Assembly (NCBI GenBank): GCA_009698675.1
Contig: WLPT01000005.1
Span: 1 to 64,000, forward strand
DNA from: Actinomycetota bacterium
Lineage (GTDB): Bacteria > Actinomycetota > Actinomycetes > Nanopelagicales > Nanopelagicaceae
DNA length: 64,000 bases
Reading direction: 5' to 3'
Below are positions 1 to 8,960 of this stretch, piece after piece (position 1 is the first letter of the stretch; the number at the start of each line of letters is the position of its first letter). The translations under genes and the position numbers were made by a program. The notes under the pieces were generated by a model. The model had not been told where the DNA came from. It did not search any database and saw only the letters and a program-made list of their open reading frames with translations.

Positions 1-540
1 GCCTAGAACGCACATACTCATTCCATACTTTGCCATCGTGTACGCGACATGGTTTTTAAACCACACGGGCTTCATTGAAAGCGGTGGAGAGAGATTCAAA
101 ATATGTGGATTGCGGCCATCTAAAGCCGATTGCCTCAAATATGGAATGACGGCTTGGGAGGTTAGGAATGTGCCGCGTACGTTGACATCAAACATCAAGT
201 CAAAGCGCTTTGCTGGAGTCGCCTCAGTCTTAGTCAGATTGATAGCACTTGCATTGTTTATCAAGATATCGAGCCCGCCAAATGTATCGGCGGCCAACTT
301 CACGGCCGCTTCAATCTGGTTCTCATCCCGCAAGTCGCATTGAATTGGAAGGGCAGTTCCTCCCGCTGCCTCGATTTCAGCCGCTGCTGTATAAATCGTT
401 CCCGGAAGCTTTGGGTTTGCCTCAGCTGTCTTGGCTGCAATCGCAATGGATGCACCGTCGGCCGCGGCACGAAGTGCGATAGCCAAACCGATACCGCGCG
501 ATCCCCCAGTAATAAATATCTTCTTGCCAGCTAATGTCAT
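1..540 (-). CDS. SDR family NAD(P)-dependent oxidoreductase, C-terminus truncated by window edge
   Basis: Reverse translation from the ATG at 540 gives MTLAGKKIFITGGSRGIGLAIA..., a Rossmann TGGSRGIG motif, then NNASA. Not in the ORF track because it is open at the edge. Confidence 0.85.
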   Translation of the reverse strand, partial: MTLAGKKIFITGGSRGIGLAIALRAAADGASIAIAAKTAEANPKLPGTIYTAAAEIEAAGGTALPIQCDLRDENQIEAAVKLAADTFGGLDILINNASAINLTKTEATPAKRFDLMFDVNVRGTFLTSQAVIPYLRQSALDGRNPHILNLSPPLSMKPVWFKNHVAYTMAKYGMSMCVLG

Positions 541-1283
541 GATGAACCCTTCTTTGCCATGAACTTCATGAAGGCCTCCATGGCCTCATCTGATTGCAAT
601 GCAAGTGCAAATATTTCAAACTCAGCCTTCATTACTGCCGCTACTGAATCATGGTTACGTGCTTTAAGAAGCGCCTTTGTATTGATAACAGCTTGCGGTG
701 GTTGTTCGGCGATTTGTTCGGCAATTCTCTTTGCTCCAGCTAAAGCATCGGAATCGATCTCTGCAATCAAACCCATTTCAAGGGCGTCGGGTGCATTAAA
801 TGCCTGACCTGTTAAAAATATCTTGGCCGCTCTTTGATAACCGACGAGTGCCGGAAAGAGAAAAGTCGAACCCGCCTCTGGCACTAAACCGAGCGAGACA
901 AATGGCATTGAAAACTTTGCATTTGGTGCGGCGACAACTACATCGCAGTGCAATAACATCGTTGTTCCGACGCCAACGGCGTTACCTTTTACTGCCGCTA
1001 TTAAGGGCTTTGGAAAATTGAGCAGGGCGGCTAGAAATGTTGCAACTTCACTCGATTCAGAAGTTGGTGGATTGTCCATGAAGTCGACAATGTCATTGCC
1101 TGCAGTGAAGTGATCTCCTTGACTGGTTATGACAACGGCGCGAACACTAAAATCCCCCGCGGCATCATTGAGGCCCTTAGCTAGCCCCTCATACATGCCC
1201 CGTGTCAAGGCGTTCATCTTTGCTGGGCGGTTAAAGGAAAGGTAGCGAACCGCACCCGTCTGTGTGTCCAAAATTTCACTCAT
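537..1283 (-). CDS. enoyl-CoA hydratase/isomerase family protein
   Basis: Crotonase fold motifs (FTAGNDIVDF, AVKGNAVGVGTTMLLHCDVVVA, PEAGSTFLFP). Confidence 0.85.
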   Translation of the reverse strand: MSEILDTQTGAVRYLSFNRPAKMNALTRGMYEGLAKGLNDAAGDFSVRAVVITSQGDHFTAGNDIVDFMDNPPTSESSEVATFLAALLNFPKPLIAAVKGNAVGVGTTMLLHCDVVVAAPNAKFSMPFVSLGLVPEAGSTFLFPALVGYQRAAKIFLTGQAFNAPDALEMGLIAEIDSDALAGAKRIAEQIAEQPPQAVINTKALLKARNHDSVAAVMKAEFEIFALALQSDEAMEAFMKFMAKKGSS

Positions 1284-1289
1284 TAGACC

Positions 1290-1295
1290 ATCTTA
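1290..1295 (-). promoter_or_regulatory. leaderless -10: TAAGAT-GGTCTA-ATG (enoyl-CoA hydratase)
   Basis: TAnnnT 6 nt before ATG 1283. Confidence 0.5.
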
Positions 1296-1345
1296 GAGGT
1301 GGTTTTACCAGAATTCTTGGTACACAATAGAGCCACCACGGAGAG

Positions 1346-1675
1346 GTGCCAACAATGGCTAGAGATATAACGATTACGACCCGCGAGCTTTCACCATTTG
1401 AACAGTTAGTGTTGCAGTTAGTCTGCGAAGGTAAATCAAACTCTGCTATCGCAACGGAAACATCACATAGCGAAAAGGTTATTGAAAATACTGTAAGTCG
1501 AAGTGCGCAAGTATTTGGGATCAAATCAGATGGCGATACAAACCTGCGCGTGCTCTTAGCGCTGGCTTTTCGCACACATTACGGCGATAAGGCCTTTGAC
1601 CAACTTAACGTGCCTTGTTCGCATATGGTCGTTGGTCCAGATGGAAGATCCATCTGTGATCGTCACATTGAATAA
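1346..1675 (+). CDS. small stand-alone LuxR-type HTH protein with C-terminal Cys/His tail
   Basis: LSPFEQLVLQLVCEGKSNSAIATETSHSEKVIENTVSRSAQVFGI resembles the GerE/LuxR HTH. No receiver domain. SD GGAGAGG upstream. Confidence 0.6.
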   Translation: MPTMARDITITTRELSPFEQLVLQLVCEGKSNSAIATETSHSEKVIENTVSRSAQVFGIKSDGDTNLRVLLALAFRTHYGDKAFDQLNVPCSHMVVGPDGRSICDRHIE

Positions 1676-1843
1676 ACCTCTATAACCCTTTACGTCACAA
1701 CGCGCTGAGGGCTACCCCTCGGGGAGATTAACAACACTTCTTAGCGAGGGCTGACTCTCTCTATTTAACCCCAAAATTAATCTCCCTGCGAGTTGAATAG
1801 GCACTGCATCAAATTAACGATGCCTAAAAGGGAGAGATTTTAA

Positions 1844-2425
1844 ATGAAACGCACAACTTTTGACAAGATTGTAACTTTTGTAGGTTTTGGTCTTGGAGTT
1901 TTTCTATTAATTGCAGCTGGCCTACTTAATTGGGGTGCAACTTTTGCAAGTGGCACTGTTGCCTCTCAGTTAGAGGCACAACAGATAACTATTCCTGATA
2001 GCAATGGCGACCCAAAGGCAGATGCAGCAACAGTTGCATTCTTTAAAGATAATGGAAAATCCGTTATGAGTACCGGCAAGCAAGCTCAGATGTATGCCGA
2101 TCACTATATTGGTTTTCACTTATCTACAATGCCTACGTATGCCGAAGCTTCGACTCTAGCTCGTTCGGCTGCAGGGGCCGCAGCAATGGATCCAACAAAT
2201 GCCGACGCACAAGCGGCGCTAACTAAAGCAAATGCAACGGTAGAGACCGTATTTAAAGGCGAATCACTTCGTGGAATGCTTTTGAATGCATATGCATTTG
2301 GAACTTTGGGAATGATCGCTGCAATCGCAGCGAAAGTAACTTTCGTGGGTGCAATTGTTATGTTCCTATTTGTCTTTGCCGGAGTTCGCAATATTCGTCG
2401 CACTCCTGAGGATGCGACGATTTAA
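1844..2425 (+). CDS. hypothetical protein with two transmembrane segments flanking an extracytoplasmic region
   Basis: Strong SD (AGGGAGAG); hydrophobic segments near the N-terminus (VGFGLGVFLLIAAGLL) and C-terminus (FVGAIVMFLFVFAGV); followed by a terminator. Confidence 0.7.
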   Translation: MKRTTFDKIVTFVGFGLGVFLLIAAGLLNWGATFASGTVASQLEAQQITIPDSNGDPKADAATVAFFKDNGKSVMSTGKQAQMYADHYIGFHLSTMPTYAEASTLARSAAGAAAMDPTNADAQAALTKANATVETVFKGESLRGMLLNAYAFGTLGMIAAIAAKVTFVGAIVMFLFVFAGVRNIRRTPEDATI

Positions 2426-2450
2426 CCCTCAACTCTCCGTGAGGGGTTAG

Positions 2451-2484
2451 AAAAAGCCCCCTGGCTTTGGCTAGGGGGCTTTTT
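2451..2484. terminator. bidirectional intrinsic terminator between convergent genes
   Basis: AAAAAGCCCCCT...AGGGGGCTTTTT, 12-bp stem with A-tract/T-tract on either side. Confidence 0.9.
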
Positions 2485-2502
2485 CGCGAAGTTTATTACT
2501 CT

Positions 2503-3600
2503 CTATCGCTCCAACTTGCCAGCGATGAACTCTTCAACCTTGTTATGGGCCGCTTCATCGGTGTATTGGATCGGTGGAGTCTTCATGAAGTAACTAGATG
2601 GTGAGAGCAAAGCTCCACCGATCTTGCGATCTAAACCGATTTTTGCACAACGAAGGGCATCAATGATCACACCGGCTGAGTTGGGAGAATCCCATACCTC
2701 TAGCTTGTACTCAAGGTTTAGTGGAACATCACCAAATGCGCGGCCTTCGAGGCGAACGTAGGCCCATTTGCGATCATCTAACCAAGGGATGTAATCCGAT
2801 GGTCCGATGTGTACATTCTTTTCTCCCAAGTCATGATCCAACTGAGATGTAACCGAATTTGTCTTTGAAATCTTCTTGGATTCAAGACGATCACGCTCGA
2901 GCATGTTCTTGAAATCCATATTTCCGCCAACGTTTAATTGGTAGGTGCGATCTAAATGTACTCCGCGATCCTGAAACAACTTAGCCATAATACGGTGCGT
3001 AATAGTTGCACCAACTTGGCTCTTAATGTCATCTCCGACGATTGGAAGTCCAGCATCGGCAAACTTCTTTTCCCATACGGGATCGGATGCGATAAATACA
3101 GGTAGAGCATTTACAAATGCACATCCAGCATCGATGGCGCACTGGGCGTAGTACTTGGCAGCAACCTCAGATCCAACAGGTAGGTAGCAGATCAAAACAT
3201 CTACAGCCTCATCTTTTAGTACCTGGACCATATCTACGGCAGGTGCATCAGACTCTGTGATTGTCTCCTTGTAGTATTTACCGAGACCATCATTGGTCAC
3301 TCCGCGCATAACTGGAACACCAGTCTTTGCGACATCGCTAAATTTAATTGTGTTATTTTCGCTAGCCCAGATCGCATCGGCTAAATCGAGGCCGACTTTT
3401 TTTGCGTCAACATCGAAGGCTGCAACGAACTTAATGCTAGAGATGTGGTATCCCCCAACAACTGCGTGCATCAGCCCTGGAATCTCTTGATCAATGGCCG
3501 CGTCCTTGTAATAGGTCACTCCTTGAACTAAAGAGTTAGCGCAGTTTCCTACGCCAATTATTGCAACACGGATGTCGCCTTTACCGGTTGTTATATTCAC
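2503..3600 (-). CDS. ino1: inositol-3-phosphate synthase
   Basis: [21 protein letters not shown] and the conserved [15 protein letters not shown] block; GTG start with upstream GAGGAAA. Confidence 0.92.
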   Translation of the reverse strand: MNITTGKGDIRVAIIGVGNCANSLVQGVTYYKDAAIDQEIPGLMHAVVGGYHISSIKFVAAFDVDAKKVGLDLADAIWASENNTIKFSDVAKTGVPVMRGVTNDGLGKYYKETITESDAPAVDMVQVLKDEAVDVLICYLPVGSEVAAKYYAQCAIDAGCAFVNALPVFIASDPVWEKKFADAGLPIVGDDIKSQVGATITHRIMAKLFQDRGVHLDRTYQLNVGGNMDFKNMLERDRLESKKISKTNSVTSQLDHDLGEKNVHIGPSDYIPWLDDRKWAYVRLEGRAFGDVPLNLEYKLEVWDSPNSAGVIIDALRCAKIGLDRKIGGALLSPSSYFMKTPPIQYTDEAAHNKVEEFIAGKLER

Positions 3601-3601
3601 T

Positions 3602-4132
3602 TTATTTCCTCTCGGTTTTGATCATGTCTTCTAGCCAAGCGATCTCTCGATCGGCTGACTCCAGTGAGTGACGTCGCCACTCCTCTAGATACTTATCGAT
3701 TCCAATCGGTGACTTCTCGAGTTCACCGCGCAGAATCTCTGCCTTCTCCTTGAGGCGACGATGGCGCCCCTCAAGAATTCTCACTCTATTTTTTGCCGAT
3801 GTTGGGGAGAAGAATGCAAAACGAATTTCGAAGCCTTCGTCCTCCCATGTGTCGGGGCTGACGGTCTCGGTAAGATTCGAAAAACGTTCTTGACCTTTTT
3901 CTGTAATGGCATAGACGATTCGCGAGCGCCGTGACGTCGCCTCAATCAGGCTCTCTGCAATAACTCCGGCCTCTACCATCCGACGCAGTTGGGGATATAG
4001 GACTGAAAATGAGAGCGCACGAAAGGGTCCAAAGATCGAGCCCATCCGTTTGCGCAGCTCATAGCCGTGTAGCGGCATCTGCGTCAGTAGGCCCAAGAGG
4101 GCGAATTCGAGTGAGTCGCTTCGTGAGCGCAT
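3602..4132 (-). CDS. PadR family transcriptional regulator
   Basis: [23 protein letters not shown] winged helix. The ATG at 4132 (MRSRSD) has an SD GGAGG, so it is preferred over the ORF-track start at 4147. Confidence 0.9.
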   Translation of the reverse strand: MRSRSDSLEFALLGLLTQMPLHGYELRKRMGSIFGPFRALSFSVLYPQLRRMVEAGVIAESLIEATSRRSRIVYAITEKGQERFSNLTETVSPDTWEDEGFEIRFAFFSPTSAKNRVRILEGRHRRLKEKAEILRGELEKSPIGIDKYLEEWRRHSLESADREIAWLEDMIKTERK

Positions 4133-4157
4133 TCGAACTACCTCCACTCTTGGCTAT

Positions 4158-4189
4158 CGGGTTATATATCTATTCGATATATCGACCCG
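4158..4189. promoter_or_regulatory. candidate PadR operator (inverted repeat)
   Basis: CGGGT-t-ATATATC-tattc-GATATAT-cg-ACCCG, directly upstream of the padR start. Confidence 0.6.
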
Positions 4190-4253
4190 TAATCTATTGC
4201 GATAGCTCCCCGCCCGCAACTCCACCACACGTGAGTTAGGCCATTTTCACCTC

Positions 4254-4356
4254 TGTGAGGGTGTGGCGTACACGGTAGTAGCCCATAGGCGCCCCCTACC
4301 CTCACATCTAGCGCCCATCATCGTTGATGGGCCCCAAGGAATAGGACGTTAGATGT
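4254..4356 (+). ncRNA. candidate cis-regulatory structured 5' leader of the NCS2 permease
   Basis: TGTGAGGGT(4254-4262)/ACCCTCACA(4298-4306); hairpin CCCATCA(4314-4320)/TGATGGG(4325-4331); ACATCTA(4304-4310)/TAGATGT(4350-4356) covering the ATG at 4353. Confidence 0.5.
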
Positions 4357-5612
4357 CTCTGCTTACATGGAAACTGCATGGAGATGGAAAATCGATATCC
4401 CAAGGCGCCGTCGTCTCAACCGATGAACGCCTCACCTGGCCTCGCACGATCGGTGTTGGTCTTCAGCACATCGCCGCGATGTTTGGCGCAACCTTCCTCG
4501 TACCACTAATTACTGGCTTTCCCCCAACGACCACACTCTTCTTCTCAGGCGTTGGAACTCTGCTCTTTTTAGCACTTACTCAGAACAAAGTGCCTAGCTA
4601 CCTCGGCTCATCCTTTGCATTCTTGGCACCGATCGCTGCGGCCAAGACAAGTGGTGGCATGTCAGCTGCTCTCGGCGGAGTAGTCGTTACAGGTCTGGTC
4701 TTGGCAGCTGTCGGCCTCATAGTTCGCCAGGCAGGTATCGGCTGGATCAACTGGATGCTTCCACCTGTCGTAACCGGCACAATCGTTATGGTCATCGGCC
4801 TTAACTTAGCTGGAGCTGCAAAAAATAACTTTGCTGCAGGTCCCGTAGTTGGACTCATCACTCTTGCATCGATTGCATTAATCGCTGCAGCCTCTCGTGG
4901 CTTCCTCAGTCGCATTAGTATCTTCGCAGGCTTAGTCATTGGCTATGCCGCAGCCTATGCAATGGGCGATGTAAAGACCGATGGCATTAGTGCTGCTAAA
5001 TGGTTCGCACTTCCAACATTTACATCTCCAACATTTGATGGCAAAGCCATTGTCCTATTTCTCCCAGTAGTTCTTGTATTAATTGCAGAAAACGTCGGCC
5101 ATGTAAAGGCCGTATCTGCAATGACGGGCAAGAATCTCGATGCTCAGATGGGAACTGCGTTAATGGCAGATGGAATTGCAACAACACTTGCAGGTATTGG
5201 TGGCGGTTCCGGAACTACAACGTATGCCGAAAACATTGGCGTAATGGCCGCTACCCGCGTGTATTCAACGGCGGCATATTGGATTGCAGGCGTTGGTGCA
5301 ATTGGACTATCACTCTCCCCTAAGTTTGGTGCAGTCCTTAGCTCTACTCCGGTCGGTGCCCTTGGCGGCGTTGGCGTAGCTCTCTTTGGAATGATCGGCG
5401 TTCTCGGTGCGCGAATTTGGATTGAGGGCAAAGTTGATTTTGCTAACTCAACAAATCTAATCGTTGCCGCCTCTGCACTGATCATCGGTATTGCAGATAT
5501 GCAGTGGACTCGTGGAGATTACACATTTAGTGGAATCATTAACGCGACTGTGGTGGCCATCGTCGGTTATCGCCTCCTTCACTCGATTGCATCATCTCGA
5601 GGCAACAACTAA
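4353..5612 (+). CDS. NCS2 family uracil/xanthine permease
   Basis: TWPRTIGVGLQHIAAMFGATFLVPLITGFPPTTTLFFSGVGTLLF and GGGSGTTTYAENIGVMA are NCS2 signatures. Confidence 0.93.
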   Translation: MSLLTWKLHGDGKSISQGAVVSTDERLTWPRTIGVGLQHIAAMFGATFLVPLITGFPPTTTLFFSGVGTLLFLALTQNKVPSYLGSSFAFLAPIAAAKTSGGMSAALGGVVVTGLVLAAVGLIVRQAGIGWINWMLPPVVTGTIVMVIGLNLAGAAKNNFAAGPVVGLITLASIALIAAASRGFLSRISIFAGLVIGYAAAYAMGDVKTDGISAAKWFALPTFTSPTFDGKAIVLFLPVVLVLIAENVGHVKAVSAMTGKNLDAQMGTALMADGIATTLAGIGGGSGTTTYAENIGVMAATRVYSTAAYWIAGVGAIGLSLSPKFGAVLSSTPVGALGGVGVALFGMIGVLGARIWIEGKVDFANSTNLIVAASALIIGIADMQWTRGDYTFSGIINATVVAIVGYRLLHSIASSRGNN

Positions 5613-5615
5613 TCT
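5610..5615 (+). promoter_or_regulatory. leaderless -10: TAATCT-AGGTAT-ATG (LysE)
   Basis: TAnnnT 6 nt before ATG 5622; starts at the uraA-like gene's stop codon. Confidence 0.45.
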
Positions 5616-5621
5616 AGGTAT

Positions 5622-6266
5622 ATGGTGATTCCATCGCGGCTAACTGAGTACATCGTGGCCGCGATGGTAATCATTTTGGCGCCCGGCCCGAGCGTTCTAT
5701 TTGTTATCGCGCGCGCTATTGCATGGGGACGCAGAACTGCGATCTTTACAGTCGCTGGCAACGTATCTGGTTCATTTGTTCTTTCGGTCTTCGTTGCTTT
5801 GGGCCTAGGTCCTATCTTGCAGCGATCAGATCTTGCATATGCCACTGTGCAATGGGGTGGGGGCCTCTACTTAATGTACTTGGGCCTTGATGCGATTAGA
5901 CATCGAGAGATACATGCCGCCGACATGACCAACCAGGGCGATATCGCGCCAAGCATCAAGAGATCTATTCGAGATGGTTTTTGGGTAGGTGCGCTAAACC
6001 CCAAGGCGATAGTTTTCTACGCCGCAGTTCTACCCCAGTTCATCGATCGCGATCGCGGGAGCATCACCGCCCAGCTCATTATGCTCGGTGCGATTTTCTC
6101 CATATTGGCCTTTATCTCCGATGGTTCATGGGGTCTGCTCGCCGGGACTGCTCGAGAGTGGCTGGCAACGGATCCAAACCGGTTGGTTAAATTGCGAGCT
6201 ACCGGCGGATCCATAATGATGATTTTAGGTCTTGCCGTTTTAATCTCGGCAATTGTCAGTGGCTAG
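5622..6266 (+). CDS. LysE family translocator
   Basis: ILAPGPSVLFVIARAIAWGRR and GFWVGALNPKAIVFYAAVLPQFI. Confidence 0.88.
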   Translation: MVIPSRLTEYIVAAMVIILAPGPSVLFVIARAIAWGRRTAIFTVAGNVSGSFVLSVFVALGLGPILQRSDLAYATVQWGGGLYLMYLGLDAIRHREIHAADMTNQGDIAPSIKRSIRDGFWVGALNPKAIVFYAAVLPQFIDRDRGSITAQLIMLGAIFSILAFISDGSWGLLAGTAREWLATDPNRLVKLRATGGSIMMILGLAVLISAIVSG

Positions 6267-6281
6267 CGCCACAATTACTCC

Positions 6282-6965
6282 ATGAAGAAACCACTTAAAC
6301 CTGCGCGTGAATTCATCTCGCCATCTGATCTAACTTTCGGATTGTCAACATGTAAACGCTGCCTATGGATTAAGTATTGGTACAAGCTCAGCGCTCCCCT
6401 GCAGATGCCCTTAGTTGGAACTCTCTCAGAGCTTCAAGAGGAGCATTTTCACGGTGCAGACATGCCAACGATCGATGCATCACTTCGTCCAGGAACAGTT
6501 ACCAAGTGGGGAGAGTTCGTTAAGAGTAAGCCCTTGCAGGTTAATGGCCTCGATACACGTTGGCGCATATTAGGTAAGTACGATCTAGTCTCAACTAATA
6601 CAGATGGCACTATCGGAGTTATCGACTGCAAAGTATCTGATAACGAACGCGATAGTGGGGCCTTCTACTCACCTCAACTTGAGGCCTATGCCTACGCCCT
6701 TGAAAACCCTGCAGCTGGAAAGGGCCGTAGCGTCGCCTCGATAGGTCTACTTATTTGGAAACCAGGCACAACTATCGGTAGCGATGCACACTCATCTGGC
6801 TTTGGCGTCTATCAGAAGTACGTAGCCGTCGAGAGAGATCTTCCAAATTTTCTCGCAGTCATTGGGGATTTCATCTCCGTTTTAGAGGGCGAACTTCCTG
6901 AGGCAGGTGCTGAGTGCACTACATGTGCCTATCTGCTTGCTCGAAACGCCTTAGATAATCTTTAA
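6282..6965 (+). CDS. PD-(D/E)XK nuclease family protein, Cas4/RecB-like with four cysteines
   Basis: GKYDLVS...GVIDCKVSD...SPQLEAYAYALE (RecB-type motif) with N-terminal CKRC and C-terminal CTTC pairs. Confidence 0.75.
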   Translation: MKKPLKPAREFISPSDLTFGLSTCKRCLWIKYWYKLSAPLQMPLVGTLSELQEEHFHGADMPTIDASLRPGTVTKWGEFVKSKPLQVNGLDTRWRILGKYDLVSTNTDGTIGVIDCKVSDNERDSGAFYSPQLEAYAYALENPAAGKGRSVASIGLLIWKPGTTIGSDAHSSGFGVYQKYVAVERDLPNFLAVIGDFISVLEGELPEAGAECTTCAYLLARNALDNL

Positions 6966-7663
6966 TCTTCCTCGCCAGATACGTTTATGTCATCTGGTTT
7001 GCTTTTCTTTGGCGCATAAATATCTATGTACTCTTGACCCGACATCTCTTGAATCTTATTCATGATCTGGTCTGTGACAACACGTAGATACTGCAGATCA
7101 GTTGAGTCGCCATCAAAGTACATAGGCTCACCAAATATCATTCCAACGCGATGCAGATTAGGTATCACTTTGCCAGTAGGCTGAATCTTGTCGGTATTTG
7201 ACATGGCAACTGGAATTACAGGGGCACCTGATTCAATGGCCAGGCGTGCGATTCCAGTGCGACCCTTATAGAGTCGACCATCTGGTGAACGAGTGCCCTC
7301 TGGGTAGATTCCTAAGCAATCACCCTCGGCTAGAACCTTCAAACCTGTAATTAAAGCCGCCTCACTTCGACGGCCACCCGATCGATCAACGGGAACTTGG
7401 CCAAGGGCGATAAAGGTAAGTTTTTTTACAAGGCCCTTAGGACCTGGCGATGTGAAGTACTCGCTCTTTGCCAGAAAAGTTACTTTGCGCGGAACTACAA
7501 GTGGCATAAAGATCGAATCGCTAAAGGAGAGGTGATTAGAGGCGATGATCACTGGACCTTTTGCGGGAACGTTGCGCAGACCCTTGACCTTAGGGCGAAA
7601 GGCGGCCATCAGAAATGGCGTCAAAAATGCACGGAGTGCGCCATAGGGAAGGTTGTTGAGCAC
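6962..7663 (-). CDS. 1-acyl-sn-glycerol-3-phosphate acyltransferase family protein
   Basis: NHLSFSDSIFMP (HX4D) and YPEGTRSPDGRLYKG motifs of PlsC. Confidence 0.9.
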   Translation of the reverse strand: MLNNLPYGALRAFLTPFLMAAFRPKVKGLRNVPAKGPVIIASNHLSFSDSIFMPLVVPRKVTFLAKSEYFTSPGPKGLVKKLTFIALGQVPVDRSGGRRSEAALITGLKVLAEGDCLGIYPEGTRSPDGRLYKGRTGIARLAIESGAPVIPVAMSNTDKIQPTGKVIPNLHRVGMIFGEPMYFDGDSTDLQYLRVVTDQIMNKIQEMSGQEYIDIYAPKKSKPDDINVSGEED

Positions 7664-7669
7664 CTGCCT

Positions 7670-7675
7670 AATTTA
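7670..7675 (-). promoter_or_regulatory. leaderless -10: TAAATT-AGGCAG-GTG (PlsC)
   Basis: TAnnnT 6 nt before GTG 7663. Confidence 0.55.
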
Positions 7676-7707
7676 GCCGCTATTGCTCCATATGACACTA
7701 TCAGGGG

Positions 7708-7980
7708 GTGAGCAAAGATCGGTCTGGGCCCAAAGGTGAAGATTTTGATGAGGAAGAGCTCATCAAAAGTGAGTTTGAGTCGATTATCTCCGGCCTCTCA
7801 CTTGATGAGTCGACACAATCCTCCTACCTCGATGATCTAGAACGTATCGAGCGTGCGGATCGATTTGTTCCTCCCAATCCCCCTTCGCAATCGCCTCGTT
7901 CATTTTTTATCTCTGCAAAAAATGCAGTGGAACGCTGGCTCAAACGCGCTCACCACAATGATGATGGAGTAGAGCTATGA
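7708..7980 (+). CDS. hypothetical small acidic protein
   Basis: GTG start with upstream CACTAT-CAGGGG; 4-nt overlap with the next gene. Confidence 0.6.
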   Translation: MSKDRSGPKGEDFDEEELIKSEFESIISGLSLDESTQSSYLDDLERIERADRFVPPNPPSQSPRSFFISAKNAVERWLKRAHHNDDGVEL

Positions 7981-8960
7981 GTAATTTCAATTGGGGCATC
8001 ATCGGTACTGGTGGAATCGCCCATGCATTTGCCCAAGATTTAGAAAATGTTGATGGCCATAGCATCCGTGCGATCGGTTCACGTACATTAAAAAGAGCAG
8101 AGAGCTTTGCCGAGACTATTCCCAGTGCAAATGCATATGGAAACTATCAAGAATTGGTTAACGACTCTGCTATCGATGCGATATATGTCGCCTCACCTCA
8201 TCCTTTGCATGCAGAACATGCACTACTTGCCCTCAATGCAGGCAAACCAGTTCTCTGCGAAAAACCATTCGCAATCTCATCCAACCAGGCACAAACTATG
8301 ATTGATGCCGCAAAGGAAAATAACGTCGCACTTTTAGAGGCGATGTGGACGCGTTATCTACCGCATATTGCACAAGTTCGTATGATTTTAGAAAGTGGTG
8401 TGCTTGGTCAGATTCAAACCGTAGAGGCAGATCACGGCCAACGTCTAGCCGATCAAAATATTCCACGATTAGTTGATCCAGCCTTAGGAGGCGGCGCCCT
8501 ATTAGATCTTGGAATATATCCAGTCTCGTTTGCACATTTAATCCTAGGTGCACCAACTCGAATCACAGCAAGGGCGGTAATGACCGAGCGCGGTGTAGAT
8601 GCACAAACAAGTTCGATATTTGATTATGCCAATGGTGCCCAAGCCATCATCACTACAACGATGATTGCTCAAACGCCCTCTCGTGCCGTCGTGAGCGGCC
8701 TTCTCGGGCGACTTGAAATAGATCGCACCTTTTATAATCCAACCGATATGCGCGTAATTTTATTTGATGGCACGGTTACGCAATATCCAAATACGTATAG
8801 CGGTCATGGTTTACGCGAACAGGCAATTGAGATGGCCCGTGTTGTCCGAGCGGGTTTACTGGAATCTCCGCTTATGCCATGGAGTCAAACAATCGATGTA
8901 ATGAAATCTATGGATCAGATTAGAACTCAGATTGGTCTTACATATCCCTTTGAAGACTAG
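7977..8960 (+). CDS. Gfo/Idh/MocA family oxidoreductase
   Basis: WGIIGTGGIAHAFAQDL and VLCEKPFA (EKP motif). Confidence 0.92.
   Translation: MSNFNWGIIGTGGIAHAFAQDLENVDGHSIRAIGSRTLKRAESFAETIPSANAYGNYQELVNDSAIDAIYVASPHPLHAEHALLALNAGKPVLCEKPFAISSNQAQTMIDAAKENNVALLEAMWTRYLPHIAQVRMILESGVLGQIQTVEADHGQRLADQNIPRLVDPALGGGALLDLGIYPVSFAHLILGAPTRITARAVMTERGVDAQTSSIFDYANGAQAIITTTMIAQTPSRAVVSGLLGRLEIDRTFYNPTDMRVILFDGTVTQYPNTYSGHGLREQAIEMARVVRAGLLESPLMPWSQTIDVMKSMDQIRTQIGLTYPFED

Noticed and set aside
38-534. Three + strand ORFs at the window start
   Set aside because: They are antisense to the edge-truncated SDR gene, which shows TGGSRGIG in the reverse frame.
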